From Enterobacteriaceae bacterium (GTDB lineage: Bacteria; Pseudomonadota; Gammaproteobacteria; Enterobacterales; Enterobacteriaceae), in assembly GCA_902363335.1 (NCBI GenBank), contig CABIZV010000014.1, positions 1-26,636 of the forward strand: a stretch of DNA of 26,636 bases. Reading direction: 5' to 3'. The notes under the pieces were generated by a model. That model was not told where the DNA came from. It ran no database searches and saw only the letters and a program-made list of their open reading frames with translations. Position numbers and translations under genes: made by a program. Of this stretch, positions 16,807 through 24,640 are shown piece after piece. Every line of letters begins with the position of its first letter. Position 1 is the stretch's first letter.

Positions 16807-17070
16807 ATGAGCCGCTATCAACATACGAAGGGGCAAATAAATGACAATGCCCTTGAAGCGTTACTGCACGATCCACTATTTCGTCAGCGTGTAGAAAAGA
16901 ATAAGAAGGGAAAAGGAAGTTATTTACGTAAGGAAAAACACGGTAAACAGTATGGTCGGGAGGCCAGTGGCAAACAAGCGATGCGCTTTTTTACCACTGG
17001 CTTTCTGCTTACTGTGATTAGATTAAGAACGGTTGTTCTGTTCTTTCAGCAGGTCGCGAATTTCCGATAA
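16807..17070 (+). CDS. arfA: Alternative ribosome-rescue factor ArfA; nominal frame runs into mscL
   Basis: ArfA releases ribosomes stalled on non-stop mRNA by recruiting RF2 when tmRNA is insufficient. The conserved functional part is residues 1-50 (MSRYQHTKGQINDNALEALL, then HDPLFRQRVEKNKKGKGSY). From codon 53 the mRNA forms a long hairpin (16963-17001). In E. coli RNase III cuts the equivalent stem to yield a non-stop mRNA whose product, about 55 residues, is tagged by tmRNA or, if tmRNA is lacking, remains active. The unbroken frame here gives 87 residues with a hydrophobic tail (FFTTGFLLTV) and ends at 17070, 48 nt inside the convergent mscL; I recall about 72 residues for E. coli. TGGAGAAG precedes the start. 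Confidence 0.92.
   Translation: MSRYQHTKGQINDNALEALLHDPLFRQRVEKNKKGKGSYLRKEKHGKQYGREASGKQAMRFFTTGFLLTVIRLRTVVLFFQQVANFR
16963..17001 (+). promoter_or_regulatory. RNase III / non-stop hairpin within arfA
   Basis: GCCAGTGG (16963-16970) pairs perfectly with CCACTGGC (16994-17001). The inner part continues as three A-T pairs and five pairs (AAGCG / CGCTT) broken by two mismatches, with an ATG loop at 16981-16983. Its place in the arfA coding sequence matches the E. coli stem-loop that RNase III cleaves to make truncated ArfA mRNA. It may also act as a weak terminator between arfA and mscL. Confidence 0.8.
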
Positions 17071-17433
17071 CAGCACTTCTTCTTTTGTTGGAGCAGGAGC
17101 TGCCGCCGGCTCTTCTTTCTTACGATTTAACTTATTGATTAGCTTAATCGCCATGAAGATGGCAAAAGCGACAATGATAAAATCAAAAATGTTCTGAATA
17201 AACACGCCATAGTGCATAACGACTGCTGGCACATCGCCCTGCGCATCACGCAGCGTGACGGCGAACTGTTTGAAATCAATCCCACCAATTAAAAGCCCCA
17301 GTGGCGGCATGATGATATCCGCAACTAAAGACGATACGATCTTACCAAATGCGGCACCAATAATGACACCCACCGCCAAATCAACAACATTCCCGCGCAT
17401 CGCGAATTCGCGAAACTCTTTAATCATGCTCAT
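17023..17433 (-). CDS. mscL: Large-conductance mechanosensitive channel MscL
   Basis: MscL (136 residues) is the pentameric inner-membrane safety valve that opens near lytic tension and releases solutes on osmotic downshock. TM1 is VVDLAVGVIIGAAFGKIVSS, which includes the hydrophobic gate, and TM2 is NIFDFIIVAFAIFMAIKLIN. Between them is the periplasmic loop with FKQFAVTLRDAQGDVPAVV. The C-terminal helical bundle TKEEVLLSEIRDLLKEQNNR is intact. GGGAG precedes the ATG. It follows trkA after a terminator and probably has its own promoter; TATAAG upstream is a weak -10 candidate. Its last codons overlap the extended arfA frame. Confidence 0.97.
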   Translation of the reverse strand: MSMIKEFREFAMRGNVVDLAVGVIIGAAFGKIVSSLVADIIMPPLGLLIGGIDFKQFAVTLRDAQGDVPAVVMHYGVFIQNIFDFIIVAFAIFMAIKLINKLNRKKEEPAAAPAPTKEEVLLSEIRDLLKEQNNRS

Positions 17434-17545
17434 TTTATTCTCCCTTGGGCAACTGACGCTTATAAGTTTAACAAATGTTTATCTATTTTCCATTGGTGAT
17501 AATAAATATGAGTATATTAATTAACCCTCTGATTGGAGTGGGTTA

Positions 17546-17569
17546 ATAAAAAGGCGCTCATTGAGCGCC
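17546..17569 (-). terminator. trkA terminator
   Basis: Read on the minus strand, GGCGCTC-AAT-GAGCGCC is followed directly by TTTTTAT. It lies 10 nt beyond the trkA stop and separates trkA from mscL. Confidence 0.9.
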
Positions 17570-17578
17570 GGGTAAAAA

Positions 17579-18955
17579 TTAAAGGAAGAAGGGACTTGGC
17601 TGGAAGAGTCTTTCCACATCGGATATATATTTTTTATCCGTCAGGAACATGATGACGTGATCGCCTTGTTCAATTCGCAGATTATCATTGGCAATCATAA
17701 CGTCGTTTCCACGAACGACCGCGCCGATAATGGTACCCGGCGGCAGCTTGATTTCATCAATAACCCGCCCCACGACGCGTGATGTGCTTTCATCACCGTG
17801 TGCGACCGCTTCGATGGCTTCGGCGACGCCACGGCGCAGCGAGGAAACGCCGACAATGTCCGCTTTACGCACGTGGCTGAGTAAGGCTGAGATCGTTGCC
17901 TGCTGCGGTGAGATCGCAATATCAATCACGCTACCCTGCACGAGATCGACATAAGCCTTACGCTGGATAAGCACCATGACTTTTTTGGCCCCCATCCGTT
18001 TAGCCAGCATGGCAGACATGATATTGGCTTCATCATCGTTGGTCACAGCAATAAACAGATCAACTTGATCGATATGCTCTTCTGCCAGAAGTTCTTGATC
18101 CGATGCGTCACCAAAGAAGACGATCGTATTTTGCAGTTTTTCCGCAAGCTCCGCCGCGCGCTGCTGATTACGTTCAATCAGTTTCACGCTGTAATCTTTT
18201 TCCAGCTGATGTGCGAGTCCTGCGCCAATGTTGCCACCGCCAACCAGCATAATTCGCTTATAGGGTTTCTCCAGACGCTGTAACTCACTCATCACCGCTC
18301 TAATATGCTGTGATGCGGCGATAAAGAAGACTTCATCCCCGGCTTCAACAATGGTTGAGCCCTGTGGTCTGATGGGACGATCGTGGCGGAAAATGGCGGC
18401 GACTCGGGTATCAATGTGCGGCATATGGTCGCGCATGGTCGAGAGCGCATTACCCACCAGGGGCCCGCCGTAGTAGGCTTTCACCACTGCCAGGCTAACC
18501 TTGCCTTCAGCGAAGTTCACCACCTGCAGTGCACCCGGGTACTCAATTAAGCGATAGATATTGTCGATAACCAACTGCTCTGGCGCAATCAGGTGATCAA
18601 TTGGTACGGCATCGCTTTGGAACAGCTTATCGGCATCACGGACATAATCAGGTGAGCGAATACGAGCAATACGATTTGGCGTATTGAATAGCGAATAGGC
18701 AACCTGGCAGGCCACCATATTCGTTTCATCCGAGCTGGTCACGGCAACCAGCATATCGGCATCATCGGCGCCCGCTTCGCGTAAAACTCGAGGATGGGAA
18801 GCGTGGCCCTGAACAACGCGTAGATCGAATTTGTCCTGCAGGCTGCGAAGTCGCTCGCCGTTAGTATCGATAATCGTGATGTCGTTATTTTCCCCGACCA
18901 GGTTTTCCGCAAGCGTCCCGCCGACTTGCCCGGCGCCCAGAATGATAATTTTCAT
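17579..18955 (-). CDS. trkA: Trk potassium uptake regulatory subunit TrkA
   Basis: TrkA (458 residues) is the cytoplasmic NAD(H)/nucleotide-binding subunit that gates the TrkH or TrkG potassium channel. It is a tandem duplication: the first RCK_N Rossmann fold starts at GAGQVGG (7-13), with acidic end DITIIDTNGERL (25-36), and the second at GGGNIGAGL (239-247); each is followed by an RCK_C (TrkA-C) domain around 140-225 and 375-450. The membrane partner TrkH is encoded elsewhere. It is 21 nt after rsmB on the same strand, so it is probably in the def-fmt-rsmB-trkA transcript. Confidence 0.98.
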   Translation of the reverse strand: MKIIILGAGQVGGTLAENLVGENNDITIIDTNGERLRSLQDKFDLRVVQGHASHPRVLREAGADDADMLVAVTSSDETNMVACQVAYSLFNTPNRIARIRSPDYVRDADKLFQSDAVPIDHLIAPEQLVIDNIYRLIEYPGALQVVNFAEGKVSLAVVKAYYGGPLVGNALSTMRDHMPHIDTRVAAIFRHDRPIRPQGSTIVEAGDEVFFIAASQHIRAVMSELQRLEKPYKRIMLVGGGNIGAGLAHQLEKDYSVKLIERNQQRAAELAEKLQNTIVFFGDASDQELLAEEHIDQVDLFIAVTNDDEANIMSAMLAKRMGAKKVMVLIQRKAYVDLVQGSVIDIAISPQQATISALLSHVRKADIVGVSSLRRGVAEAIEAVAHGDESTSRVVGRVIDEIKLPPGTIIGAVVRGNDVMIANDNLRIEQGDHVIMFLTDKKYISDVERLFQPSPFFL

Positions 18956-18976
18956 CAGTTACGACCCGTTATCTCA

Positions 18977-20266
18977 TCATTTCTTGATTAGCTTAGCGTA
19001 GAAGAAGCCGTCTCCTTCCTCCGCACCCGGTAAATTCTGACGTCCTGGCTGCTCCGGCGTACCGGTCTCGCTCAATACGGCATCCGGTGTTCTTGCCAGG
19101 AACGCGGCGATTTGCTGCTGATTTTCTTCCGGCAGGATTGAACAGGTTGCATAAACCAGATTGCCACCGGTCTTAAGGTGCTTCCAGGTCGCATCGAGGA
19201 TCTCGGCCTGAAGCTGTGCAAGCTCGGCGATATCACGATCGCGGCGGAGCCATTTAATATCCGGGTGACGGCGAATTACGCCGGTTGCTGAGCAGGGCGC
19301 ATCCAGCAAAATACGGTCAAACTGCTGCTCGCCACACCATTGTTCTGGATAACGGCCATCACCTTGTTTCACCGTTGCCTTCATGCCAAGACGTTTCAGG
19401 TTATCGTAGACGCGAGACAGACGCTTTTCATCAACGTCGACGGCCATAACATCCGCTTGTGGAGCAACTTCAAGTATATGGGTTGTCTTGCCGCCAGGCG
19501 CGCAGCACAGATCAAGGATCTGTTCGCCATTTTGCGGCTGCAAATAGTTAACGCATCCCTGGGCCGAGGCATCCTGAACGGTCACCCAACCCTGCTCAAA
19601 ACCGGGAAGTGCCAACACTGAGGTCGGAGTTTCCAGTCGCACGGCATCCGGATAATCCGGGTGAGAGAATCCGCTAAGACCCGTTTCTGCCAGTAGGGCT
19701 AACCATGCGTCACGAGAGTGATGATTACGGTTAACGCGAAGCCACATGGGGGGGCGCTGATTATTGGCTTCAAGAATACTTTGCCACTGTTGCGGGTAGG
19801 CATCCCTGATACGCTTCACTAGCCATGATGGATGTAAAAAACGCAGTTCAGTTTGCGCAAACTCATTCAGCAGTTCTTCCTGTCGACGCTGGAACTGACG
19901 GAGTACGCCGTTAATCAATCCTTTCAACTGTTGACGCTTGATGACCACCGCGCCTTCAACGGTTTCGGCAAGCGCAGCGTGAGGAGGTATACGGGTATAG
20001 AGCAGCTGATAAAAGCCCACCATGATCAAATAGTGAACCGTTCGCTGTTTGCCCGTCATCGGGCGTTCCATCAGCTGTTTAATCATCCATTCCAGCTGGG
20101 AGAGCGAGCGCAGTACGCCAAAGCAGAGCTCCTGAAGCAATGCTTTATCTTTATCGCCGACTTTTTGCTGTAGTGCGGGGAGTACGTTGCTTAACGACTG
20201 CCCTTTTTCCACGACCTGCTCAACGGCCTGGGCCGCCATACTGCGTAAATTCAGTTGTTTTTTCAT
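18977..20266 (-). CDS. rsmB: 16S rRNA m5C967 methyltransferase RsmB
   Basis: RsmB (429 residues) methylates C967 of 16S rRNA, using SAM, before 30S assembly is complete. The N-terminal NusB-like RNA-binding domain spans about 1-140. The methyltransferase part contains the SAM-binding motif I LDLCCAPGGKT (251-261), motif IV LDAPCSATG (321-329) and motif VI TCSILPEEN (374-382). C375 is the nucleophile and C325 the release cysteine. It lies 53 nt beyond fmt, a gap containing a hairpin that may lower its expression relative to fmt. Confidence 0.98.
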   Translation of the reverse strand: MKKQLNLRSMAAQAVEQVVEKGQSLSNVLPALQQKVGDKDKALLQELCFGVLRSLSQLEWMIKQLMERPMTGKQRTVHYLIMVGFYQLLYTRIPPHAALAETVEGAVVIKRQQLKGLINGVLRQFQRRQEELLNEFAQTELRFLHPSWLVKRIRDAYPQQWQSILEANNQRPPMWLRVNRNHHSRDAWLALLAETGLSGFSHPDYPDAVRLETPTSVLALPGFEQGWVTVQDASAQGCVNYLQPQNGEQILDLCCAPGGKTTHILEVAPQADVMAVDVDEKRLSRVYDNLKRLGMKATVKQGDGRYPEQWCGEQQFDRILLDAPCSATGVIRRHPDIKWLRRDRDIAELAQLQAEILDATWKHLKTGGNLVYATCSILPEENQQQIAAFLARTPDAVLSETGTPEQPGRQNLPGAEEGDGFFYAKLIKK

Positions 20267-20268
20267 AA

Positions 20269-20301
20269 CCGTAAAAATAAAAATGCCCGGAGACTCCGGG
20301 C
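20269..20301 (-). terminator. Hairpin with T-tract between fmt and rsmB
   Basis: On the minus strand GCCCGGAG-T-CTCCGGGC (20285-20301) is followed by ATTTTTATTTTTA, a good Rho-independent terminator by appearance. It lies 18 nt after the fmt stop. As rsmB has no evident promoter of its own in the remaining bases, it is probably partial (an intra-operon attenuator). Confidence 0.8.
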
Positions 20302-20319
20302 TTTAAAAGGGATGAACCG

Positions 20320-21267
20320 TTAGAGAAGGCGGTTTCCGGGTACAAACCATTCCCGGCGCGAATTCAGTAGATCCTGCGCACTCATGGCTTTTTTACCTGC
20401 CGGTTGCAGGGAGATAAGATTCAAAATCCCGTCCCCCGTTGCGACCTGGATACCCTGGCGGGTGGCTTCCAGAATTGTGCCTGGTTCAGCATTTGCTGGT
20501 TTATTTATTACCGTCGCTTGCCAGATCTTGATTGGCTGATCGTCAATCACGATATAGCTCATCGGCCATGGATTAAAGGCGCGAATACAGCGCTCCAGTT
20601 GAGCGGCGCTTAGCGTCCAGTCAACTCGGGCTTCTTCTTTGCTGAGTTTCTCTGCGTAGCTGACCTGCGCTTCATCCTGAACTTCTGGTTTTGCCGTACC
20701 GGACGCCAACAGACTCAGCGTATGCAGGAGACCCTGTGGGCCAAGCTCTGCCAGCTTGTCGTAGAGGCTGGCGCTAGTGTCGTCAGCGGTAATGGGACAG
20801 GCGAGCTTATGCAGCATATCGCCCGTGTCTAACCCAACGTCCATCTGCATGATGGTCACGCCGGTTTCGGTATCGCCAGCCCACAGCGAGCGCTGAATGG
20901 GGGCCGCGCCGCGCCAGCGAGGCAGTAGAGAACCATGGACGTTAATGCATCCAAGACGCGGCATTGCCAGTACGGCTTTCGGCAGTATCAGCCCATAGGC
21001 TACAACGACCATCACGTCAGCGTGTAATTCGGCGACCAGCTTCTGGTTTTCTTCAGGACGCAATGAGACCGGCTGGAAAACGGGGATACCTTTCTCTTCA
21101 GCCAATACTTTTACCGGGCTTGGCATCAGCTTCTTACCGCGACCCGCAGGGCGATCCGGCTGGGTAAAGACGCCGACTACCTGGTGCTCAGACGACAACA
21201 GCGCGTCGAGATGACGCGCTGCAAAATCAGGGGTGCCCGCAAAAATAATACTTAATGAATCTGACAC
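20320..21267 (-). CDS. fmt: Methionyl-tRNA formyltransferase
   Basis: Fmt (315 residues) formylates the methionine of initiator tRNA using 10-formyl-tetrahydrofolate. The N-terminal formyltransferase Rossmann domain (about 1-190) carries the active-site signature NVHGSLLPRWRGAAPIQR (starting N109, with H111) and the aspartate in GLDTGDML (D147). The tRNA-insertion loop is basic (RPAGRGKKLMPSPVK, about 39-53), and a C-terminal OB-like domain follows. It is 14 nt downstream of def, whose product removes the same formyl group from nascent chains. Confidence 0.98.
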   Translation of the reverse strand: MSDSLSIIFAGTPDFAARHLDALLSSEHQVVGVFTQPDRPAGRGKKLMPSPVKVLAEEKGIPVFQPVSLRPEENQKLVAELHADVMVVVAYGLILPKAVLAMPRLGCINVHGSLLPRWRGAAPIQRSLWAGDTETGVTIMQMDVGLDTGDMLHKLACPITADDTSASLYDKLAELGPQGLLHTLSLLASGTAKPEVQDEAQVSYAEKLSKEEARVDWTLSAAQLERCIRAFNPWPMSYIVIDDQPIKIWQATVINKPANAEPGTILEATRQGIQVATGDGILNLISLQPAGKKAMSAQDLLNSRREWFVPGNRLL

Positions 21268-21281
21268 GTTAATCCTTATCC

Positions 21282-21791
21282 TTACGGACGCGCGTTCAGG
21301 CGATCCAGTTTTTCAACTTTCTGACGAATACGTTGCTGTTTTAGCGGAGACAGATAATCGATAAACAGCTTACCGACTAAATGATCCATTTCATGCTGAA
21401 TGCAGATAGCGAGCAGCTCATCAGCTTCCAGTTCAAATGGCTGACCATTCCGGTCGAGGGCGCGGATTTTCACACGCTCAGCGCGAGGAACTAACGCCCG
21501 CTGTTCAGGAATAGACAAGCAGCCTTCTTCAATGCCCGTCTCGCCGTCTTTTTCCAGCAGTTCTGGGTTAATCAGCACCAGTTGCTGGTCGCGATTTTCG
21601 GAAACATCAATCACGATGATACGTTTATGGATATCGACCTGAGTTGCGGCCAGACCAATACCTTCCTCTGCGTACATCGTTTCGAACATGTCGTCGACGA
21701 TACGCTGGATTTCATCATTCACTTCTTTGACCGGCTCAGCGACTTTGCGAAGACGCTCGTCCGGGATATGTAACACTTGCAAAACTGCCAT
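21282..21791 (-). CDS. def: Peptide deformylase
   Basis: Def (169 residues) is the ferrous metalloenzyme that removes the N-formyl group from nascent proteins at the ribosome exit. The three catalytic motifs are intact: GIGLAATQ (44-51), EEGCLSIP (88-95, metal ligand C91) and QHEMDH (132-137, metal ligands H133 and H137, catalytic E134). The C-terminal helix that binds the ribosome is basic (LKQQRIRQKVEKLDRL). It is the first gene of a minus-strand operon with fmt, divergent from dprA; TAGAAT (minus strand, 21842-21837) is a plausible -10. Confidence 0.98.
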   Translation of the reverse strand: MAVLQVLHIPDERLRKVAEPVKEVNDEIQRIVDDMFETMYAEEGIGLAATQVDIHKRIIVIDVSENRDQQLVLINPELLEKDGETGIEEGCLSIPEQRALVPRAERVKIRALDRNGQPFELEADELLAICIQHEMDHLVGKLFIDYLSPLKQQRIRQKVEKLDRLNARP

Positions 21792-21921
21792 AAATATCCA
21801 GAGTTCTGTTCAGGAGTAGGAAAGATTATTACCTCTATTCTAGACAAAACCCCCTCTAATTGACAGCATCAGTGACCAATCGCAAGGATTGCTGATGCCG
21901 CATATGGCAAGGGAGAAAAGG
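21792..21921. promoter_or_regulatory. Divergent control region between def and dprA
   Basis: On the minus strand TAGAAT (21842-21837) is a plausible -10 for def, without a recognisable -35 at 17 nt. On the plus strand TTGACA at 21860-21865 is a perfect -35, but no good -10 follows at 15-19 nt. The first codons of an alternative longer dprA frame would lie at 21889-21921. Specific promoters are therefore uncertain. Confidence 0.35.
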
Positions 21922-23046
21922 ATGTCACCAGAAGAGGTCGCCTTCCGCCTGTTGAAGGTCAATAATTTATATGGTGATGAAATGCTTAACACGTTACGCA
22001 TTTTGTCCCGGCAGGCCGATATCACACGCCAGACGCTGTCAACACTGGGTTTTAGTGCCAAACAGATTGAGCGCTTTTTCTCTTTTACCGCTGGGGAAAT
22101 GGATACGGCCAACCGCTGGCTGTCAGATCCTGATAACACGCTGTTGCTTGCTGACGCGCCAGATTATCCAGAAGCTTTACGCGCTATTCGCGATTATCCG
22201 GCGGTACTGTGCGTGCGCGGTAATGTGCAAATTTTGAGTTCATTGCAATTAGCAGTGGTGGGAAGCCGTCAGCATTCACTTTACGGGGAGCGATGGGGGC
22301 GATACTTCTGTGAGACGCTCGCACAGCTGGGGCTGACGATTACCAGCGGTCTGGCGCTGGGAATTGACGGCGTTGCCCATCGCGGCGCCTTGCAGGCGGG
22401 AGGAAAAACGGTAGCGGTACTGGGTAGTGGTCTACAGCATATTTATCCCCATCGTCATCGGGCGCTGGCCGAAAATATCGTGGCTTGCGGTGGCGCTCTT
22501 ATCTCGGAATTTCCGCTTGCCGCTACCCCAACGCCGTATAATTTTCCTCGCCGGAACCGAATTATTAGCGGATTAAGTCGTGGCGTTCTGGTGGTGGAGG
22601 CCGCGCAGCGTAGCGGTTCCCTTGTTACCGCTCGTTGTGCGCTTGAGCAAGGGCGTGACGTTTTTGCTATCCCTGGCCCGCTAGGGCATCCGGGTATGGA
22701 AGGCCCGCATTGGCTTATTAAGCAAGGGGCCGTGCTGGTTACTGAACCTGACGATATTCTGGCATTTTTCCCGGTTCCCGACCGCCAGTTGCCCAATGGG
22801 TCTGAAATGACAAATTATTGTGCAGATAAGGAATCTGTAGCATTGCCATTTCCTGAGCTCCTGGCTAACGTAGGAGATGAGGCAACACCTGTTGACGTCG
22901 TCGCTGAACGTGCCGGCCAACCTGTGTCAGTGACCGTGGCTCAGCTACTTGAACTGGAGTTAGCAGGATGGATCGCAGCAATACCCGGCGGCTATGTCCG
23001 ATTAAGGAGGGCAGGCCATGTTCGACGTACTAATGTATTTGTTTGA
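21922..23046 (+). CDS. dprA: DNA-processing protein DprA (Smf)
   Basis: DprA binds incoming single-stranded DNA and loads RecA during transformation; in enterics its role is less clear. The central Rossmann-type fold runs from VVGSR (112-116) through SGLALGIDGVAH and YNFPRRNRIISGLS to GSLVTARCALEQGRDVFAIPG. A C-terminal winged-helix domain (from about 310) ends VRRTNVFV. I chose the ATG at 21922 because GGGAG lies 6 nt upstream and the length becomes 374, as in E. coli; the in-frame TTG (21889) and ATG (21895) are alternatives. Residues 1-105 differ much more from my memory of E. coli than the rest. It overlaps smg by 29 nt. Confidence 0.93.
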   Translation: MSPEEVAFRLLKVNNLYGDEMLNTLRILSRQADITRQTLSTLGFSAKQIERFFSFTAGEMDTANRWLSDPDNTLLLADAPDYPEALRAIRDYPAVLCVRGNVQILSSLQLAVVGSRQHSLYGERWGRYFCETLAQLGLTITSGLALGIDGVAHRGALQAGGKTVAVLGSGLQHIYPHRHRALAENIVACGGALISEFPLAATPTPYNFPRRNRIISGLSRGVLVVEAAQRSGSLVTARCALEQGRDVFAIPGPLGHPGMEGPHWLIKQGAVLVTEPDDILAFFPVPDRQLPNGSEMTNYCADKESVALPFPELLANVGDEATPVDVVAERAGQPVSVTVAQLLELELAGWIAAIPGGYVRLRRAGHVRRTNVFV

Positions 23047-23491
23047 GACCTACATCCATAACGAAACAGAGATGCGCGTAGATCAGGACAGACTTACTCG
23101 GGATCTTACCGATGCGGGGTTTGAACGCGAAGATATCTTCAACGCATTAATGTGGCTGGAAAAACTCGCCGACTACCAGGAAGGCCTCGTAGAACCGATG
23201 CAGCTTGCGTCCGATCCTCTCTCCGTGCGTATTTTTACGCAAGAAGAGAGTCAACGGCTTGATGCTAGCTGCCGTGGATTCCTGTTATTCCTTGAGCAGA
23301 TTCAGGTGCTAAACCTCGAAACGCGGGAAATGGTGATTGAGCGCGTGATGGCTCTGGACACCGCGGAGTTTGAACTGGAAGAGCTGAAATGGGTTATTTT
23401 GATGGTGCTTTTCAATCTTCCGGGCAGTGAAAACGCGTATGAACAAATGGAAGAATTACTCTTCGAAACGAATGAAGGTATGCTGCATTAA
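23018..23491 (+). CDS. smg: Smg family protein (DUF494)
   Basis: This 157-residue acidic, largely helical protein matches the Smg/DUF494 family by its start MFDVLMYLFETYIHNETEMR and by LTRDLTDAGFEREDIFNALMWLEKL. Its molecular role is unknown; no catalytic motif, signal peptide or membrane span is seen. AAGGAGG (23004-23010) inside the end of dprA is a consensus ribosome binding site, and the 29-nt overlap with dprA, in another frame, implies coupled expression. The long-standing dprA-smg linkage suggests shared regulation, not necessarily shared function. Confidence 0.93.
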   Translation: MFDVLMYLFETYIHNETEMRVDQDRLTRDLTDAGFEREDIFNALMWLEKLADYQEGLVEPMQLASDPLSVRIFTQEESQRLDASCRGFLLFLEQIQVLNLETREMVIERVMALDTAEFELEELKWVILMVLFNLPGSENAYEQMEELLFETNEGMLH

Positions 23492-23517
23492 TCATTTTTG
23501 CGGCATCAAGAGTTGTT

Positions 23518-24072
23518 ATGGTCAAATCAGCACTATTTACGGTGCCTAAAAACGAGCCCTGTCCACAGTGTGGGGCTGAACTGGTCATACGGTCCGGTAA
23601 ACACGGGCCGTTTCTCGGCTGTTCCCATTATCCGGAATGCGATTATGTCCGCCCCCTGAAAAATCAGGCGGATGGACATATCGTCAAAGTTCTGGAGGGG
23701 CAGTCGTGTCCTCTGTGTGGCGCCAACCTGGTGTTGCGCCAGGGGCGTTTTGGCATGTTCATCGGATGTAGCCAGTATCCTGAATGTGAACACACTGAAG
23801 TTATCGATAAACCCGATGAAACGGCAATCACCTGCCCTGCGTGTCTGCAAGGACATCTGGTGCAACGCCGTTCCCGCTTTGGTAAAAACTTCTATTCCTG
23901 CGATCGCTACCCGGAATGTCAGTTTGTCATTAACTTCACACCGGTTGCGGGGGAATGCCCTGAGTGTCATTACCCGCTGCTTATCGAAAAGAAAACGGCG
24001 CAGGGCGTAAAACGTTTATGTGCCAGTAAACAATGTGGAAAGCCGGTTCCGGCGAAACAAATCAGTGAATAA
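23518..24072 (+). CDS. yrdD: YrdD, topoisomerase-I-like C4 zinc-ribbon protein
   Basis: This 184-residue protein consists of four C4 zinc ribbons like those in the C-terminal region of topoisomerase I, without the catalytic domain. Cysteine sets are C15/C18/C35/C41, C64/C67/C84/C90, C106/C109/C128/C134 and C147/C150/C168/C173. The first three share the pattern CPxC-x(16-18)-C-x5-C with a YPEC ending; the fourth is diverged. Nucleic-acid binding is likely; the biological role is unknown. Only a weak ribosome binding site (AGAG) precedes the ATG. Its last codons overlap the GTG start of tsaC by 8 nt. Confidence 0.93.
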   Translation: MVKSALFTVPKNEPCPQCGAELVIRSGKHGPFLGCSHYPECDYVRPLKNQADGHIVKVLEGQSCPLCGANLVLRQGRFGMFIGCSQYPECEHTEVIDKPDETAITCPACLQGHLVQRRSRFGKNFYSCDRYPECQFVINFTPVAGECPECHYPLLIEKKTAQGVKRLCASKQCGKPVPAKQISE

Positions 24073-24637
24073 AAACCTGCCATCAGAGGCCGTATTGCGT
24101 GCGGTAGTTGCTCTGAATAATAAAGAAGTTATCGCTTACCCCACTGAGGCCGTGTTCGGCGTGGGTTGTGATCCTGACAGTGAAGAAGCCGTACAAAAAC
24201 TGCTTACGTTGAAACAGCGTCCGGTGGATAAGGGCCTCATCTTGATCGCCGCCAGTTTTGAACAGCTTCAACCTTATATAGATGACAGCATGCTAAGCGA
24301 TGAGCAGCGTGCAACCGTTTTTGCTCGCTGGCCAGGGCCGGTGACGTTTGTTTTCCCGGCAAAGGCAACGACGCCGGGTTGGCTGACGGGACGTTTTAGC
24401 TCACTGGCCGTCCGCGTAACCGATCATCCGGTAGTTATTGAACTGTGCCGGGCTTACGGCAAGCCGTTGGTTTCAACCAGCGCTAATCTGAGCGGTCAGC
24501 CACCGTGTCGCACGACGGCTGAAGTTCGCGCGCAGTTTGGCGATGATTTCCCAGTGGTGGATGCGCAAACGGGTGGCCGGTTGAATCCATCGGAAATTCT
24601 TGATGCCCTGACGGGTGAACGTTTTCGCCAGGGATAA
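24065..24637 (+). CDS. tsaC: Threonylcarbamoyl-AMP synthase TsaC (GTG start)
   Basis: TsaC (YrdC, 190 residues) makes threonylcarbamoyl-AMP from threonine, bicarbonate and ATP, the first step of t6A37 tRNA modification completed by TsaBDE. The YrdC-type fold has VIAYPTEAVFGVGCDPDS, the ATP-binding KQRPVDKGLILI and STSANLSG. I chose GTG at 24065 because it gives the standard length and begins VNKNLPSEAV like the family N-terminus; an upstream ATG at 24020 would add 15 unrelated residues encoded within yrdD. The stop is 3 nt before aroE. t6A synthesis is essential in E. coli. Confidence 0.93.
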   Translation: MNKNLPSEAVLRAVVALNNKEVIAYPTEAVFGVGCDPDSEEAVQKLLTLKQRPVDKGLILIAASFEQLQPYIDDSMLSDEQRATVFARWPGPVTFVFPAKATTPGWLTGRFSSLAVRVTDHPVVIELCRAYGKPLVSTSANLSGQPPCRTTAEVRAQFGDDFPVVDAQTGGRLNPSEILDALTGERFRQG

Positions 24638-24640
24638 TGT

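Noticed and set aside
24020..24064. Upstream ATG for tsaC
   Set aside because: It adds 15 residues encoded inside yrdD in another frame; GTG at 24065 gives the usual 190-residue protein.
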